Positions 47,627 to 57,799 are shown, counted from the first letter of the stretch. The stretch is 64,000 bases of DNA from Epiperipatus broadwayi (GCA_028023455.1 JAQFVV010012394.1:26673053-26737052), one strand, 5' to 3'. Numbers and translations: made by a program. Notes: a model not told the origin generated them from the sequence alone.

Positions 47627-50152
47627 TTATGTGTCTCCTGGAGTAGGTGACCAGTCCACAGGAGAGTCTACTGACTGACCGAAGTCAATGGTTTCCGGTA
47701 GAATAACTTCTACATCATTATGTCGAGTGTTTGCTTGGGCTTTGACATCTTTAGATATATTCTCATTTATTGAAAGTTCTTGCTCATTAGTCAGTTGCAT
47801 ATTTTTGGTTAGCAATAAAGTGCCACCCTTTCTTCTTTTGTTGGATTTGTCTTTTGAAGTTGTAGGATTTATAGGTAGAGTTGCTTTTGAGTTATTGGAT
47901 TTGTTTTGTATATCATCATCAGAACTAGGTCCACTGGAGTGTGTATGTTTTTTCTTTTCTCTTTTTCTTTTTTGTCTTTTCTCATTTGTCTCTTGATGTT
48001 GAGTTTTGGAAAAATCTATGTTAGTAGGTTGAAGATTTATCATAGTCTCATCTGATTCAATGTCAGTTTCTTCACTTGAATCACTGAACTCATATGTTGA
48101 TACACTGTCTATTTCATCATAGACTCTTTGTGCATGTTCATGAGGATTGTGATCTGGTTTGCTGGTGTCGTTTGTCTTTGAATCAATTAAAGAGGGTGAG
48201 GTAATAGTGGTGTTGTGTTGCATCTGTGTTGATTTGGTATCAGGGTGAGCCAGTTCTGGTGATTTGAGGATTTGAGGCATTTGAATGTCAGTAACACAGT
48301 TAGTGGTTTTGGATTCTGAGCTTGGTTGAAGTGTTTTTGTTAAGGATGAATTTTGATTTGTTTCTGTGTTATGTAGTATCTTGTTGGAAAAAGTGTTCTC
48401 AGTGTGTAGAGAGTCAAGTTGAATTAAATTAGCTGTGATAATCCTGTTGGAGGTTTTTTCTGGTTCTGTTTTTTTGTTGCATTTATGTGTTTTGTTCTTC
48501 ATGAGTCCGCAGGTTTTACAGATCCGGGCCAAGCAGTCTTTAATTAAGTGTGTGCGTTCAAAGCAGTGAAAGCACTGGGGTGGGACTCCGCGAAGTGAGA
48601 GAACCATAGGGGATCCACGCGAACGAACAACTGTTGGGATGTCTGTGGAGTTTATCCCCTTATTTAAGGTAATAGTGAATGAGGCCGTGTTAGATTGAAT
48701 GTGGTTTTTTGTATACGGATTAAACCAGTATTGGAAATTGCTTATTTTACCATAGTTTTCTAAGATGGATTGAAGTTCGGCATGGTCAAAATTTAGTAAA
48801 CAGTCTTTGATGATTCCCTGAAGAGTGGTGGGTCTATTGTTATCGATGGTGATGATGTATTTATCATCAAGTATTTTAATTGTATTTCTGAATGTGTTTC
48901 TATCACCCCATGTCTTAAATTCAGTGATAATATATCTGTCATTGGGATGTGAGAGAATTCTGTTGATACCCATTTCTATTTTTTTCTCTATTATCATTTT
49001 GGAGAATTTTTCCAGAGGGAATTTGAAAAAATTACCACTCTGGTCAGTAGTTGTTAAAATAAGCGTTTTATCATTTGTATAGTTAGCAAACGATTTAAGT
49101 AATTTTTCAGGAATAGAGTTGTTAAATTTTATATGAATATTTTGATATGCTTCATCATTATCTTGAGTTATGTTTGAATTCTGAAGGTTACTTGTATTTT
49201 GTGTTGCTTCATCAGTATCAAAATCTATATAACTAAGGAATGAGCTACCGTCTTGTTTGATATTCATTTCAGACTGCATCGGAATAGCATTCATATTTTG
49301 AACTGCTTCTGCATATGATCTTTGGAAACTGGATGAGTTTTGGTTTCTATTCTTATCTTTACTTAAATTATGATGTGTAAAGTGTGTTTCGGGTGTTTTG
49401 AAATTACTTTCTGTTTCATCAGTACAACGTTCATTACAATCAAATCGCTTTTTAACAGTGAAATTAACTGTTTGATTTTCAGATATTTCGATTTCATTTC
49501 TACTGTTGCTGTGTATATTTTGATTTGTACTTTTATATTTTGTAATATTATGATTTGCTTGATGTAAATCAGTTATTTCAATTTGGTTAGAACATTTATT
49601 TTCTTTAGTAGAAGGTCCGTTGTAAGTATCTTTATAATTTACGTTATTTTTTGGTTTTGCGCCCTCTTGCGTTTTTTTAAAACTTTTATCCCTAACATTT
49701 AAAGTTTTAATCTCCTTACTTCCTGACACTTCTAAAAGTTGTGTTTTACCCTGATGATTATGATTTTTTTGTTCTGAATCTAATACTGTTGTTTGAATTG
49801 CTCTAGGATTTGAAATAAGTTTCTTATGGTTAAAAGAGTCTTCATGTAAAAAGCTTTTATCAGCCTCTTGCGGATTTTTAAGAAATTCTCCAGTATTTAC
49901 GTTAGTTTCAATGTAAGTATTGGCTTTTTTAAATTCAGATTTCTCTGTAGCTTTATGTAGATTGTTACTAGGATTGTATTTACATGTTTTAGTAGGTTTT
50001 TTATTGATTATTTGGTTTTCATTAGCGTTTGATAACGATTTGGAAATTACATCAGAATGATTGTTTTCACCGCTATCGGTCGATATAGGACTAATAGCGG
50101 TTTCAGATAATAGCTTGCCAATGGCAGATTTAGGGTTTTTATGCCCATCCAT
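47627..50152 (-). CDS. LINE ORF1: RNA-binding protein with zinc knuckles
   Basis: An 841-aa protein. Residues 1-340 are Asn/Ser/Lys-rich and probably disordered. Residues about 375-515 form a divergent RRM-like region followed by the VLSLRGVPPQ segment. A CCHC zinc knuckle C-X2-C-X4-H-X4-C lies at 527-540, and a second C-X2-C-X7-H-X-C at 545-558. The tail is acidic/serine-rich with a basic stretch (KRQKRKREKKK, about 730-740) that could be a nuclear localisation signal. This layout fits ORF1 of Tx1/L1-like LINEs, which coats element RNA. It is intact. The ATG chosen is the first in frame, about 140 bases from the gap edge. A GTAAGTG donor-like site lies in the 5' UTR at about 50179-50173. Confidence 0.85.
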   Translation of the reverse strand: MDGHKNPKSAIGKLLSETAISPISTDSGENNHSDVISKSLSNANENQIINKKPTKTCKYNPSNNLHKATEKSEFKKANTYIETNVNTGEFLKNPQEADKSFLHEDSFNHKKLISNPRAIQTTVLDSEQKNHNHQGKTQLLEVSGSKEIKTLNVRDKSFKKTQEGAKPKNNVNYKDTYNGPSTKENKCSNQIEITDLHQANHNITKYKSTNQNIHSNSRNEIEISENQTVNFTVKKRFDCNERCTDETESNFKTPETHFTHHNLSKDKNRNQNSSSFQRSYAEAVQNMNAIPMQSEMNIKQDGSSFLSYIDFDTDEATQNTSNLQNSNITQDNDEAYQNIHIKFNNSIPEKLLKSFANYTNDKTLILTTTDQSGNFFKFPLEKFSKMIIEKKIEMGINRILSHPNDRYIITEFKTWGDRNTFRNTIKILDDKYIITIDNNRPTTLQGIIKDCLLNFDHAELQSILENYGKISNFQYWFNPYTKNHIQSNTASFTITLNKGINSTDIPTVVRSRGSPMVLSLRGVPPQCFHCFERTHLIKDCLARICKTCGLMKNKTHKCNKKTEPEKTSNRIITANLIQLDSLHTENTFSNKILHNTETNQNSSLTKTLQPSSESKTTNCVTDIQMPQILKSPELAHPDTKSTQMQHNTTITSPSLIDSKTNDTSKPDHNPHEHAQRVYDEIDSVSTYEFSDSSEETDIESDETMINLQPTNIDFSKTQHQETNEKRQKRKREKKKHTHSSGPSSDDDIQNKSNNSKATLPINPTTSKDKSNKRRKGGTLLLTKNMQLTNEQELSINENISKDVKAQANTRHNDVEVILPETIDFGQSVDSPVDWSPTPGDT

Positions 50153-50274
50153 GCTTAGAAATTAATTGTAAAAGCACTTACCAACTGTTTCGTGTTGGAT
50201 TCTCCACTCCAACTCCCCTTAAACTTGAAATTTCTTGAATTTTTGTAACTCTTGATGCACTGTGATGCTGAACA

Positions 50275-50290
50275 CTTATCGCCATCTAGT
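50275..50290 (-). promoter_or_regulatory. CTCF-like motif at the LINE 5' end
   Basis: The minus strand reads CCACTAGATGGCG, which fits the published CTCF core CCASYAGRKGGCR. It lies in or just upstream of the LINE 5' UTR, at the gap edge. A match of this size can occur by chance; function is an inference. Confidence 0.3.
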
Positions 50291-50294
50291 GGCA

Positions 50295-50794
50295 NNNNNN
50301 NNNNNNNNNNNNNNNNNNNNNNNNNNNNNNNNNNNNNNNNNNNNNNNNNNNNNNNNNNNNNNNNNNNNNNNNNNNNNNNNNNNNNNNNNNNNNNNNNNNN
50401 NNNNNNNNNNNNNNNNNNNNNNNNNNNNNNNNNNNNNNNNNNNNNNNNNNNNNNNNNNNNNNNNNNNNNNNNNNNNNNNNNNNNNNNNNNNNNNNNNNNN
50501 NNNNNNNNNNNNNNNNNNNNNNNNNNNNNNNNNNNNNNNNNNNNNNNNNNNNNNNNNNNNNNNNNNNNNNNNNNNNNNNNNNNNNNNNNNNNNNNNNNNN
50601 NNNNNNNNNNNNNNNNNNNNNNNNNNNNNNNNNNNNNNNNNNNNNNNNNNNNNNNNNNNNNNNNNNNNNNNNNNNNNNNNNNNNNNNNNNNNNNNNNNNN
50701 NNNNNNNNNNNNNNNNNNNNNNNNNNNNNNNNNNNNNNNNNNNNNNNNNNNNNNNNNNNNNNNNNNNNNNNNNNNNNNNNNNNNNNNNNNNNNN
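50295..50794. other. Assembly gap, 500 N
   Basis: Exactly 500 N, so probably a placeholder length. Open frames spanning it are meaningless. Confidence 1.
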
Positions 50795-51472
50795 CCCTTT
50801 AAGCGTCTAATTGTTCATTCGCAGCAGGTGGTATCACTCAAAGCTTTTAATTGGCCGATGCACAAAATAATGTATCAATTTTTCAAAAGTTATTGACCGT
50901 TTTTTTAAATATATTCACTTTAGTTTCGTTTTTAAAAAGTATATTAGTAATTTCTAACATTATAAAAATAAACGAAAGTTTGTTCAAAAATAAATTTTGA
51001 TTTTTAATTTTAAAAATATTTGTTACGGTTGACATGAAAAGAAACGGCAATCGTAATTTCACGTTATGATTTTTTTTTCCCGACTTTGCAATAAATAAAT
51101 AATTCTTGCTAAAATCGTAACTATTTTTGTAAAATAATATTTATTTTTGACATATTATATGAAAATAATTTGTATTTTATTTGTATTTCATCAAAAAATA
51201 TTTTTAAAATGCTCTAAAACATTCGTTTATCATTTTCAAAATAAAACAAAAGCGTTCGTAAATTTTTAATTTTTGGCAGCCATATAAAAATTTTAACAGC
51301 CAATAAGATTCAAGAAAAGATGATGAGAAGGCGGAGCTTTTCCATTTTCTTTTGTTTACAAAATTTCAACAGCCAATAAGATTCAAGAAAAGATGTGAAA
51401 AGGCAGTGCTTAGTTTTTGTTTGACATAAATCATCAATTAATTGATTTTTTACTTGTAAAATAATTCAATAG
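50795..51472. promoter_or_regulatory. CpG-rich patch with duplicated CCAAT-containing repeat
   Basis: CpG sites are clearly denser here than in surrounding DNA. A near-identical block AACAGCCAATAAGATTCAAG plus AAAAGATG occurs at about 51295-51324 and 51366-51395, 71 bases apart, each with a CCAAT box. The patch precedes the small frame at 51473. It could be a host promoter region, which tends to keep CpG, or an unrecognised repeat. Confidence 0.3.
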
Positions 51473-51730
51473 ATGGCAGTATATTATAAAACTTTTTGCG
51501 TTCTAAAAAATGACGTTGAAACCGTAAACGTAGTCCAAAAACTAAGCAATTTACAGCGATGTCAAATTTACTCGATTAAAGACGAATTTACGAATATGTA
51601 TCAAAAATTGCCTCGATTAAGAACGAGTCAAACAGTCAAAAGGTTAAATAACAAAAACTATTTACGATTACAACATAAATACATTATTTGTATTAATAAT
51701 AAACAATATTTTTTCAATAAATATATTTAA
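51473..51730 (+). CDS. Small ORF of unknown function downstream of the CCAAT repeats
   Basis: Eighty-five residues starting MAVYYKTFCVLKNDVE, basic overall, with no domain or signal peptide that I recognise. It begins about 80 bases after the second CCAAT-containing repeat. Its first 60 codons contain more CpG than neighbouring DNA. If genuine it could be a first exon or a short gene. The tail (YIICINNKQYFFNKYI) reads like AT-rich noise, so the true coding part, if any, may end earlier at a splice site. Confidence 0.2.
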   Translation: MAVYYKTFCVLKNDVETVNVVQKLSNLQRCQIYSIKDEFTNMYQKLPRLRTSQTVKRLNNKNYLRLQHKYIICINNKQYFFNKYI

Positions 51731-52175
51731 AACCCGATATTTAAAAATACTTCAAAAAATGTTGAAAGATAGTAAAGAAATTAGGAATGTTTTTTTAATA
51801 AAAATAGTATTCCTTGTTTATGAAAGTAGTTTTACGTTTTGCGGGCATTTACGAATCATTTTAAAGTGTAATCATGAATATATATTATTCCTCAGATTGA
51901 AGATATAAATGCAATCACGCACATATATTAATAAAAATAATAGAAAATAAGGATAACTTTAATACACGAATATAAAAACATTAAAAAAAAAACTAATGCC
52001 AATAAGACATTATTTTTGCAGTATTTTTATCTGAAATTTCCTTATTATTTATCAGCGTAATATATAAACACCAACTGTGATAACGTTAAAAATTGCTTAC
52101 TTATACATGCAAATTATGCAACAAACAACATTTAAACCACCATCAATTGTAATACCAAGAAGCAAAACTCTCTAG
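51731..52175. other. AT-rich DNA ending in an FB1-like fragment at the LTR junction
   Basis: Nothing is recognised until about 52159-52173, where AAGCAAAACTCTCTAG resembles the FB1 head AGGCAAAACTCTCCATAC. The LTR array begins immediately after. Confidence 0.4.
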
Positions 52176-54317
52176 TATAACGGGACAGCCTATTTGATAG
52201 CCTTAGTTGAGGCATCAAATATAACGGAACGGCATTTAATCATCCCAGTTGATGAATTAATTGTAATATAATCAATTATATTTAATGTTTAGAAATCATT
52301 AACTTAATGCTTCATAGTTAGGTTCGCCAAATATAACAGAATGGATTATATTTAAAATCTAAGTTGGTCTTGTTAAATATAAAGAGATGATTAAATTCCT
52401 TAGAAAGAGGATACGCATTTCACTACAATCGGACTTTGGGTCTTCAAGTAGAATGCTAGAAATGAATCGATGAAATACCAAGTCCATGATTATATATACC
52501 TCTATTATGCTAGCTCATTAATCTTTAAATAAGTTTAAATACAATTTAGACCAGGACATCCATCTTTCATCCCTCTTTCAGTCACCATTATGCCACGATA
52601 TTTAAACTCACGGAGAATTTGCAATCAGCTCTTTTCAGGAATAATTTCAAAAACAAGTTATTTCATATGCCTCTATATAAGCATTAATTATAACTATTAT
52701 TCATATGACATTTATAATACTAGCATATATATAATATAATTCAATAATGATTAGACAAAGAGATCACGTTAACAAATCAATATTTAATAAACAATAAAAA
52801 ATATAATAGAATAGATAATAAAATATTAATAAATAAATACGGATGAATTTTATCATTTTAAAAGAATATTAATAAATGATATTTTTTTATTTAATACCCT
52901 ATGATAAAACTCAATACTATAATAAACTTTCAAAAATTAAAGAAAATAGCTTAAATTAACAGATATATAAAAACAATATCTGGGTTCAAAAATTAATAAT
53001 TTATGTAACTTATTAATTTATTTACCGTTCTTATTTATATGCTTCACAATTACCCATATATAAGTATTATTTGCCATTGTATAACTTATATATTATATGT
53101 ATTTTTAATAAATAAAAATACATTAAACGTTTACAATATTACGTAGTAAACACAATACAATCCTGTTTAAGATATCTGTCAAATAATAACTATTTTTTAT
53201 ATCCCTCATCTAATTTAATGAATTATGTTAAGCTTTCAATTAATTATATTTAATAATAAATATAATTTTCCTTTTAAGATATATATGATGCGATGCCAAA
53301 TTTGAAATAAAGATAATAATAATAATAATAAACATATTAAAATAATATAAGCATTATTATAATATATGTAAATAAATAATAAAGGAAACTTAATTATAAG
53401 AGAGTTGAGAGTAGATATTGAAGTCTATAGTTCATCATCCCAATGAAGATCTCTTACGAAGCATATCACCAATCCATTTGTACAATGATGATTCCATTTA
53501 TCCTTAAACGATAAACTGTTAATAACATCCAATGACCGGATTAATGTGAAATAAAATAAATATTCTTCGAATGTAGATGTTCTTAATCTTCATTTCTCTA
53601 TTATCACTAGACGTTCTATATATTCAATATTTCAAAATATTTTAAAATAGCATGCAAGGTTGGTTTCGAAACCTTTTACGATATAATGAGTGTACTACTC
53701 AGTGCACATTGTTTTATCCTTAATATATATAATTATCTTAAATTTATATATATCCGAAGAATAATGGAAGAGTTAAAACAACGTAGTTTCAAAACTTAAA
53801 CAGACGTTCTTTTCCTTTATATTGCTATTCCTTTAAGATTAAGTAGAAAATTAAATATATTTTCCTTGCAGACTTTGAATCCACAAATTATTTTAATTTA
53901 AAAAAGTTAATATTTAAATTCCAATCGCTAAATAGTAGTATTGATAGAAGAAAAATGATATTTTTAAAGAGAAAAGATTTTCTTTTTCTTTCGTTTTTTT
54001 TTTTTATTTTCCAGAGCACGAACGAATCTGCTCGTGTGTTATATAAGTTCATGTTTAATTCAACTATCAATTGTTCCACTGACATTAAGATTTAATAATA
54101 AAATAAAAAAAATATATAAGTATTTATTCTTAACTTCAAATCTGGCATTTTACTCAAAAGCTTAAGGTATATATTATTTAAAACTTAAATGTATATATAA
54201 ATAGTACATATATGTTACATAATAAAATAGTCAAATAAAAATTTATATTTATAAATAATTTCACAAGAGATAAAACACGCTAGACTAATAATAACAACTG
54301 TAAGTTACTATTATATT
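52176..54317 (-). repeat. LTR 1 of the tandem LTR array (3' LTR)
   Basis: On the minus strand it starts TATAATAGTAAC right after a polypurine tract and ends CCCGTTATA, giving 5-bp inverted termini TATAA/TTATA. The left border is set by loss of similarity with the internal LTR copies exactly at 52176. Its length of about 2142 bp is unusually long. Borders may be off by a few bases. It differs from LTR 2 by one substitution noticed (A versus T near 52254) and a few homopolymer/indel changes. Confidence 0.85.
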
Positions 54318-54331
54318 TCCCCTTCCCTTGG
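54318..54331 (-). other. Polypurine tract, unit 1
   Basis: AAGGGAAGGGGAAA on the minus strand lies directly 5' of the 3' LTR, the position expected for the plus-strand primer of LTR retrotransposons. Confidence 0.8.
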
Positions 54332-54876
54332 GAAATTTAAAATTTTAATTTAAGTTAAAATTTTAAACACTTACAACTATTTTAGTATATTCTTATAGTT
54401 TAATTGCATTTATAGTTGGATTTTATGAAGGGTTGCATTTTTTTTTTTTAACTGGTATATCTTCCTAATACTTGGGCTATTTTATTTTTGTGATAATGAT
54501 CAAAAATAAAAATAAAAAATTAAGGACTTTGATGGGTTAATATTTTTTTTTTTTTGTATAAAAAAAAATAAAATAAAAAAAAATAATGTGTTTCCTTCTT
54601 GGACCACAAATATATTTACTAGCCTTATTCCTGCTTCTTTAAGACTTATGGATTTGAAAAGGACTAAATAAATACTAGAGTATCCATCTATAAATATGAA
54701 TTGACTCTATGGTTTTAATTATTTTAAGGCATTAAAGAATACCCTCACCAAAGCTAATGTTTTTAACTATACTTCTCTTTACATTGATCACTATTATTAT
54801 TATTTTTTTTATACAACCGTATGGTTTACACTGCCCAATTCTTATCTTGGTCTTCACCTCATTTCTTTATAAAACA
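54332..54876. other. Non-coding part of the internal region, unit 1
   Basis: Lies between the integrase-tail ORF and the polypurine tract; A/T homopolymers, no open frame. The same stretch recurs in unit 2 at about 59971-60516. Confidence 0.6.
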
Positions 54877-55203
54877 TTATAAGCAGCCAAAATATGGTTT
54901 TAAAATTCGTGAATTGTATGTACCACGAATCTCTCCTTCTTGGTTAATCCAAAATGCATTTGGACCAGCCCTTTTAACGATAGTATAAGGTCCTTCATAT
55001 GTATTGAAGAATTTATGGTATTTATTCTCCAATGGTTTGCTGGGATGGAAAGTCTTTATCAAAACTTTATCTCCGACTTTAAATTCATAAATACATTTTT
55101 TTTTATTTTGACTTCTATTATTTGCCATTTTAACAAGTTGTTTATGAGCTTTTACTCTATCTTCTCTTGTATCCATATATATATCCAGAAAACACATGTG
55201 CAT
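54877..55203 (-). CDS. Integrase C-terminal tail fragment of a Ty3/gypsy-like element, unit 1
   Basis: A 108-aa frame with an SH3-like integrase tail: YEFKVGDKVLIKTFHP (residues about 39-54), NTYEGPYTIVKRAGPNAFW (about 67-85) and GTYNSRILKPYF (about 94-105). In complete Ty3/gypsy Pol proteins this block follows the DDE integrase core and helps target integration. Here no integrase core, RNase H, RT or protease lies upstream: the preceding 400 bases are non-coding, then comes the gag-like ORF. It is therefore a Pol remnant left by a large internal deletion. The start codon shown may not be used. An identical copy lies in unit 2. Confidence 0.75.
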   Translation of the reverse strand: MHMCFLDIYMDTREDRVKAHKQLVKMANNRSQNKKKCIYEFKVGDKVLIKTFHPSKPLENKYHKFFNTYEGPYTIVKRAGPNAFWINQEGEIRGTYNSRILKPYFGCL

Positions 55204-55602
55204 TGGCTTAATGCTGATTGCTATTATAGTTAAACAACATCATGCTATATAATATAAATGTTTGATTTATATATATCCTTATCAAAATATATAATAATGG
55301 ACTTACATTTTATAAGTGGTGTCAATATCAAATTGCATTATCATGATGCTTAACTGATCTACCATTATTACTTATTTACCAACAATAACTTGAACTCTAA
55401 TAAACCTATAAGTATTTTTTTATACTTTGGTTAACTTGATGCATTTTTATTGCTATTAATATCAACTTCAATTATTTATATACATATATACATTTATTCT
55501 CTTAAAAGAACAGCCTAATGGGTTCTATTATTACCGAAAGTCCATTGTCACATCCCAAAGTCGTAATCTATGAAGTCCTTCCTTATATGTGTGCTTTACT
55601 TT
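55204..55602. other. Spacer between the two ORFs, unit 1
   Basis: About 400 bases without an open frame. It marks where most of pol would lie in a complete element. Confidence 0.6.
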
Positions 55603-57264
55603 TTAAGCACATCCATTAACATGTTCAATGAATGTGAAGGGACCTTCATAAGTATTACACAACCTATGGAATTGTGAACCTTTCTGTCTTTTAGCTTGTA
55701 TTATACATATCTTTATTATTGTCTGAAGACTTTTTATAATTTGTTCATCTTCAGGATTATGGTGATGCTTCATACACCATAATTTACTTTTAAGACAATT
55801 AAATCTATTGCCTTCATTCATATCTTCTAAATTAAACTTTCTATTATAACAACCTTCTTTTCCATTAAATATTATCATTGATAATGATATTATCAGATGG
55901 TTGTCATACAATTTATCAACGCCTTGTTGATGAAATGTTTTATATTTGTTCTGGGAGTAAAAAAAAATATGATGGGATGACTCAAAATACATTTCACTGT
56001 TGTATTCATCTATTATATCTTTAGATAGTGGAGTCATCTCAAGTTTCATAAGTTCATGATTTAACTTGTTATTAATACAAAAAATCCGAAGTCTTAATTT
56101 ATCTAGACATTCAGTATTATCATTTGATTGTGTTTCTCTCAATTCCTGAGACTCGGAATTTAATTTATATTTCACATGATCCATATCCTCTTCTTTTTCT
56201 AAGTTATTTGGATCAGATTCAAACACTTTAGTAATGCTGCAATGATCTTCGACTTCATTGCTCTGCTGTATGAGAAAATGATAGTCATGACAGTTTTCTT
56301 CTGAAATATTCATTTGAACTAAGAGTGATCTGTTTTGGATGCTATCATCATATTCACATATCTCAAGCTCAGGGTAAGTTTTGGATTCTTGGCATTTAAT
56401 TGCCATCAATATTGTTGATACTTTTGTGTCATGAAGTCTTTCTACTTCATTGGCAGTTTGTTTCGTTTCAACAACTTTGATTTCTACTTGCATCTTTTCC
56501 TTAACATTATCAATATCTTTCTTTAAATCATTTAATGCTTGTTTAATTTCTTTGTTATCTTTTTTAACATTATCCACATTTAAATTTAATTGTTGGATTT
56601 TTGTAGATAGTTTATTTTCAATTCCTGTTATTTCAACCTTCAAATCATTTTTTAAACTATCTAATTTTTTACTATTATCATCCAATTTTTGATTCAAATC
56701 ACTTTTTAAACTATTAATATTATCATCCAATTTTTGATTCAAATCACTTTTTAAGTTACACATATCACTCCTAAAACTAGTACTATTATCATCCATTTTT
56801 TTATTCAAGTTATTTTTTAAATTACACATATCACTCCTAAAACTAGTACTATTATCATCCATTTTTTTATTCAAGTTATTTTTTAAGTTACACATATCAC
56901 TTCTAAAACTAGTACTATTATCATCCATTTTTTTATTCAAGTTATTTTTTAAATCATCTAATTTATTCATAAACATTTGTAACATTTGCTGAATTGTACC
57001 AACATTAGATGATTGATTAATCTCAATTGTAGATGATTGATTTAAACCTTCATCAACTATATTTTGTGTTTGAGATAACACTTGATCTAAACTCGGTGTT
57101 TGTTGAGGGTATTCAATTATGGTTGTAGAACCCCCAGGTGCTTGTACTAATGATGATTGTTCAATAATAATATTATCATCATTTAGTTCACTTTGCAAAT
57201 CATCTTGCATTTGACTAGAGCATTTAATATCTTTGTTTGAATACATTTTCCCACTTCGCAGCAT
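55603..57264 (-). CDS. Gag-like protein with coiled-coil repeats and an integrase-tail-like C-terminus, unit 1
   Basis: A 553-aa protein starting MLRSGKMYSN. Residues about 90-270 are predicted by eye as coiled coil and include three 22-residue tandem repeats (106-127, 128-149, 150-171; key pattern LNKKMDDNSTSFRSDMCNLK) and two shorter LKSDLNQKLDDN repeats. Residues 280-510 are acidic/polar with no domain I recognise and no zinc knuckle. The last 30 residues (AKRQKGSQFH, NTYEGPFTFIEH) resemble the NTYEGPYTI block of integrase tails, as if gag had been joined to a pol end by deletion. The position just after the PBS leader supports a gag role, that is, particle assembly. Unit 2 carries a copy with two residue differences noticed. 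Confidence 0.7.
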   Translation of the reverse strand: MLRSGKMYSNKDIKCSSQMQDDLQSELNDDNIIIEQSSLVQAPGGSTTIIEYPQQTPSLDQVLSQTQNIVDEGLNQSSTIEINQSSNVGTIQQMLQMFMNKLDDLKNNLNKKMDDNSTSFRSDMCNLKNNLNKKMDDNSTSFRSDMCNLKNNLNKKMDDNSTSFRSDMCNLKSDLNQKLDDNINSLKSDLNQKLDDNSKKLDSLKNDLKVEITGIENKLSTKIQQLNLNVDNVKKDNKEIKQALNDLKKDIDNVKEKMQVEIKVVETKQTANEVERLHDTKVSTILMAIKCQESKTYPELEICEYDDSIQNRSLLVQMNISEENCHDYHFLIQQSNEVEDHCSITKVFESDPNNLEKEEDMDHVKYKLNSESQELRETQSNDNTECLDKLRLRIFCINNKLNHELMKLEMTPLSKDIIDEYNSEMYFESSHHIFFYSQNKYKTFHQQGVDKLYDNHLIISLSMIIFNGKEGCYNRKFNLEDMNEGNRFNCLKSKLWCMKHHHNPEDEQIIKSLQTIIKICIIQAKRQKGSQFHRLCNTYEGPFTFIEHVNGCA

Positions 57265-57593
57265 AACAAATTTTAACTTAATTCAAATATTACTTAAGTG
57301 TATATATATTTTTATAACCAAAATATTATATCGTAAAGTTCTCTACCACCCCATGCTATTTATATATACTTATGATGTTCTAATAATATATGTGTATATT
57401 TTTAAACGTCTATGTCTATATAAAACTTTATCCCACTCAACTCTTGTTTAAAACATAATTTAATAATTAGTTATTCAAATATTGATCTGTCTAAATCATA
57501 TTATATATATTACCATTTTTTTTTTTTATATTAATCTTGCAATTATAAATACCATATATAATGAATCGAAATTATAGATTCAATGCCTAAAAC

Positions 57594-57682
57594 GTCGCAC
57601 ACCAGATAAAACGCAGTCTACAGGGTATGAGATTTAATTAATCGAAGCCCTTAACGTTTGGGTCGCCAGATATAACGGAATG
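57594..57682 (-). repeat. Leader modules resembling the LTR end plus PBS (two copies), unit 1
   Basis: The minus strand has CCGTTATATCTGGCGACCC (about 57680-57660) and GCGTTTTATCTGGTGTGCG (about 57613-57595). Both mimic the true LTR-end/PBS junction CCGTTATATCTGGCGCAAC at about 57826-57808. Further degenerate copies lie within the LTR at about 57851-57876 and 57965-57988. Confidence 0.65.
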
Positions 57683-57799
57683 TATCTTTATATGATCTCA
57701 AATGAAAATTTTCTTTAAACTATACATCTCATATCAATAAATATACTACACATCTCTCAGGTATGTGGGGTATTTCAAGCTCTAATTAGCTTATTTCGA

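Larger units (their letters stand above)
44017..50294 (-). mobile_element. L1/Tx1-like LINE with two intact ORFs
   Basis: On the minus strand the order is a 5' UTR (from within or beyond the assembly gap to 50153), ORF1 (50152-47627), an 85-base spacer, ORF2 (47541-44311), and a 3' UTR with AATAAA about 17 bases before a run of about 15 A (44017-44031 on the plus strand). The ORF2 endonuclease and RT look most like the L1/Tx1 group. The 5' border and target-site duplication cannot be seen because the 500-base gap starts at 50295. Confidence 0.9.

Noticed and set aside
47688-49567. Plus-strand open frames over LINE ORF1
   Set aside because: Antisense shadows of an intact 841-codon frame.
50252-50896. 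Open frames of 182 and 214 codons at 50.3-50.9 kb
   Set aside because: They run through the 500-N gap and have no sequence content.
53888-54085. Short frame inside the LTR as an LTR-encoded protein
   Set aside because: 65 codons, low-complexity ending and no recognised domain; long LTRs of AT-rich DNA produce such frames by chance.
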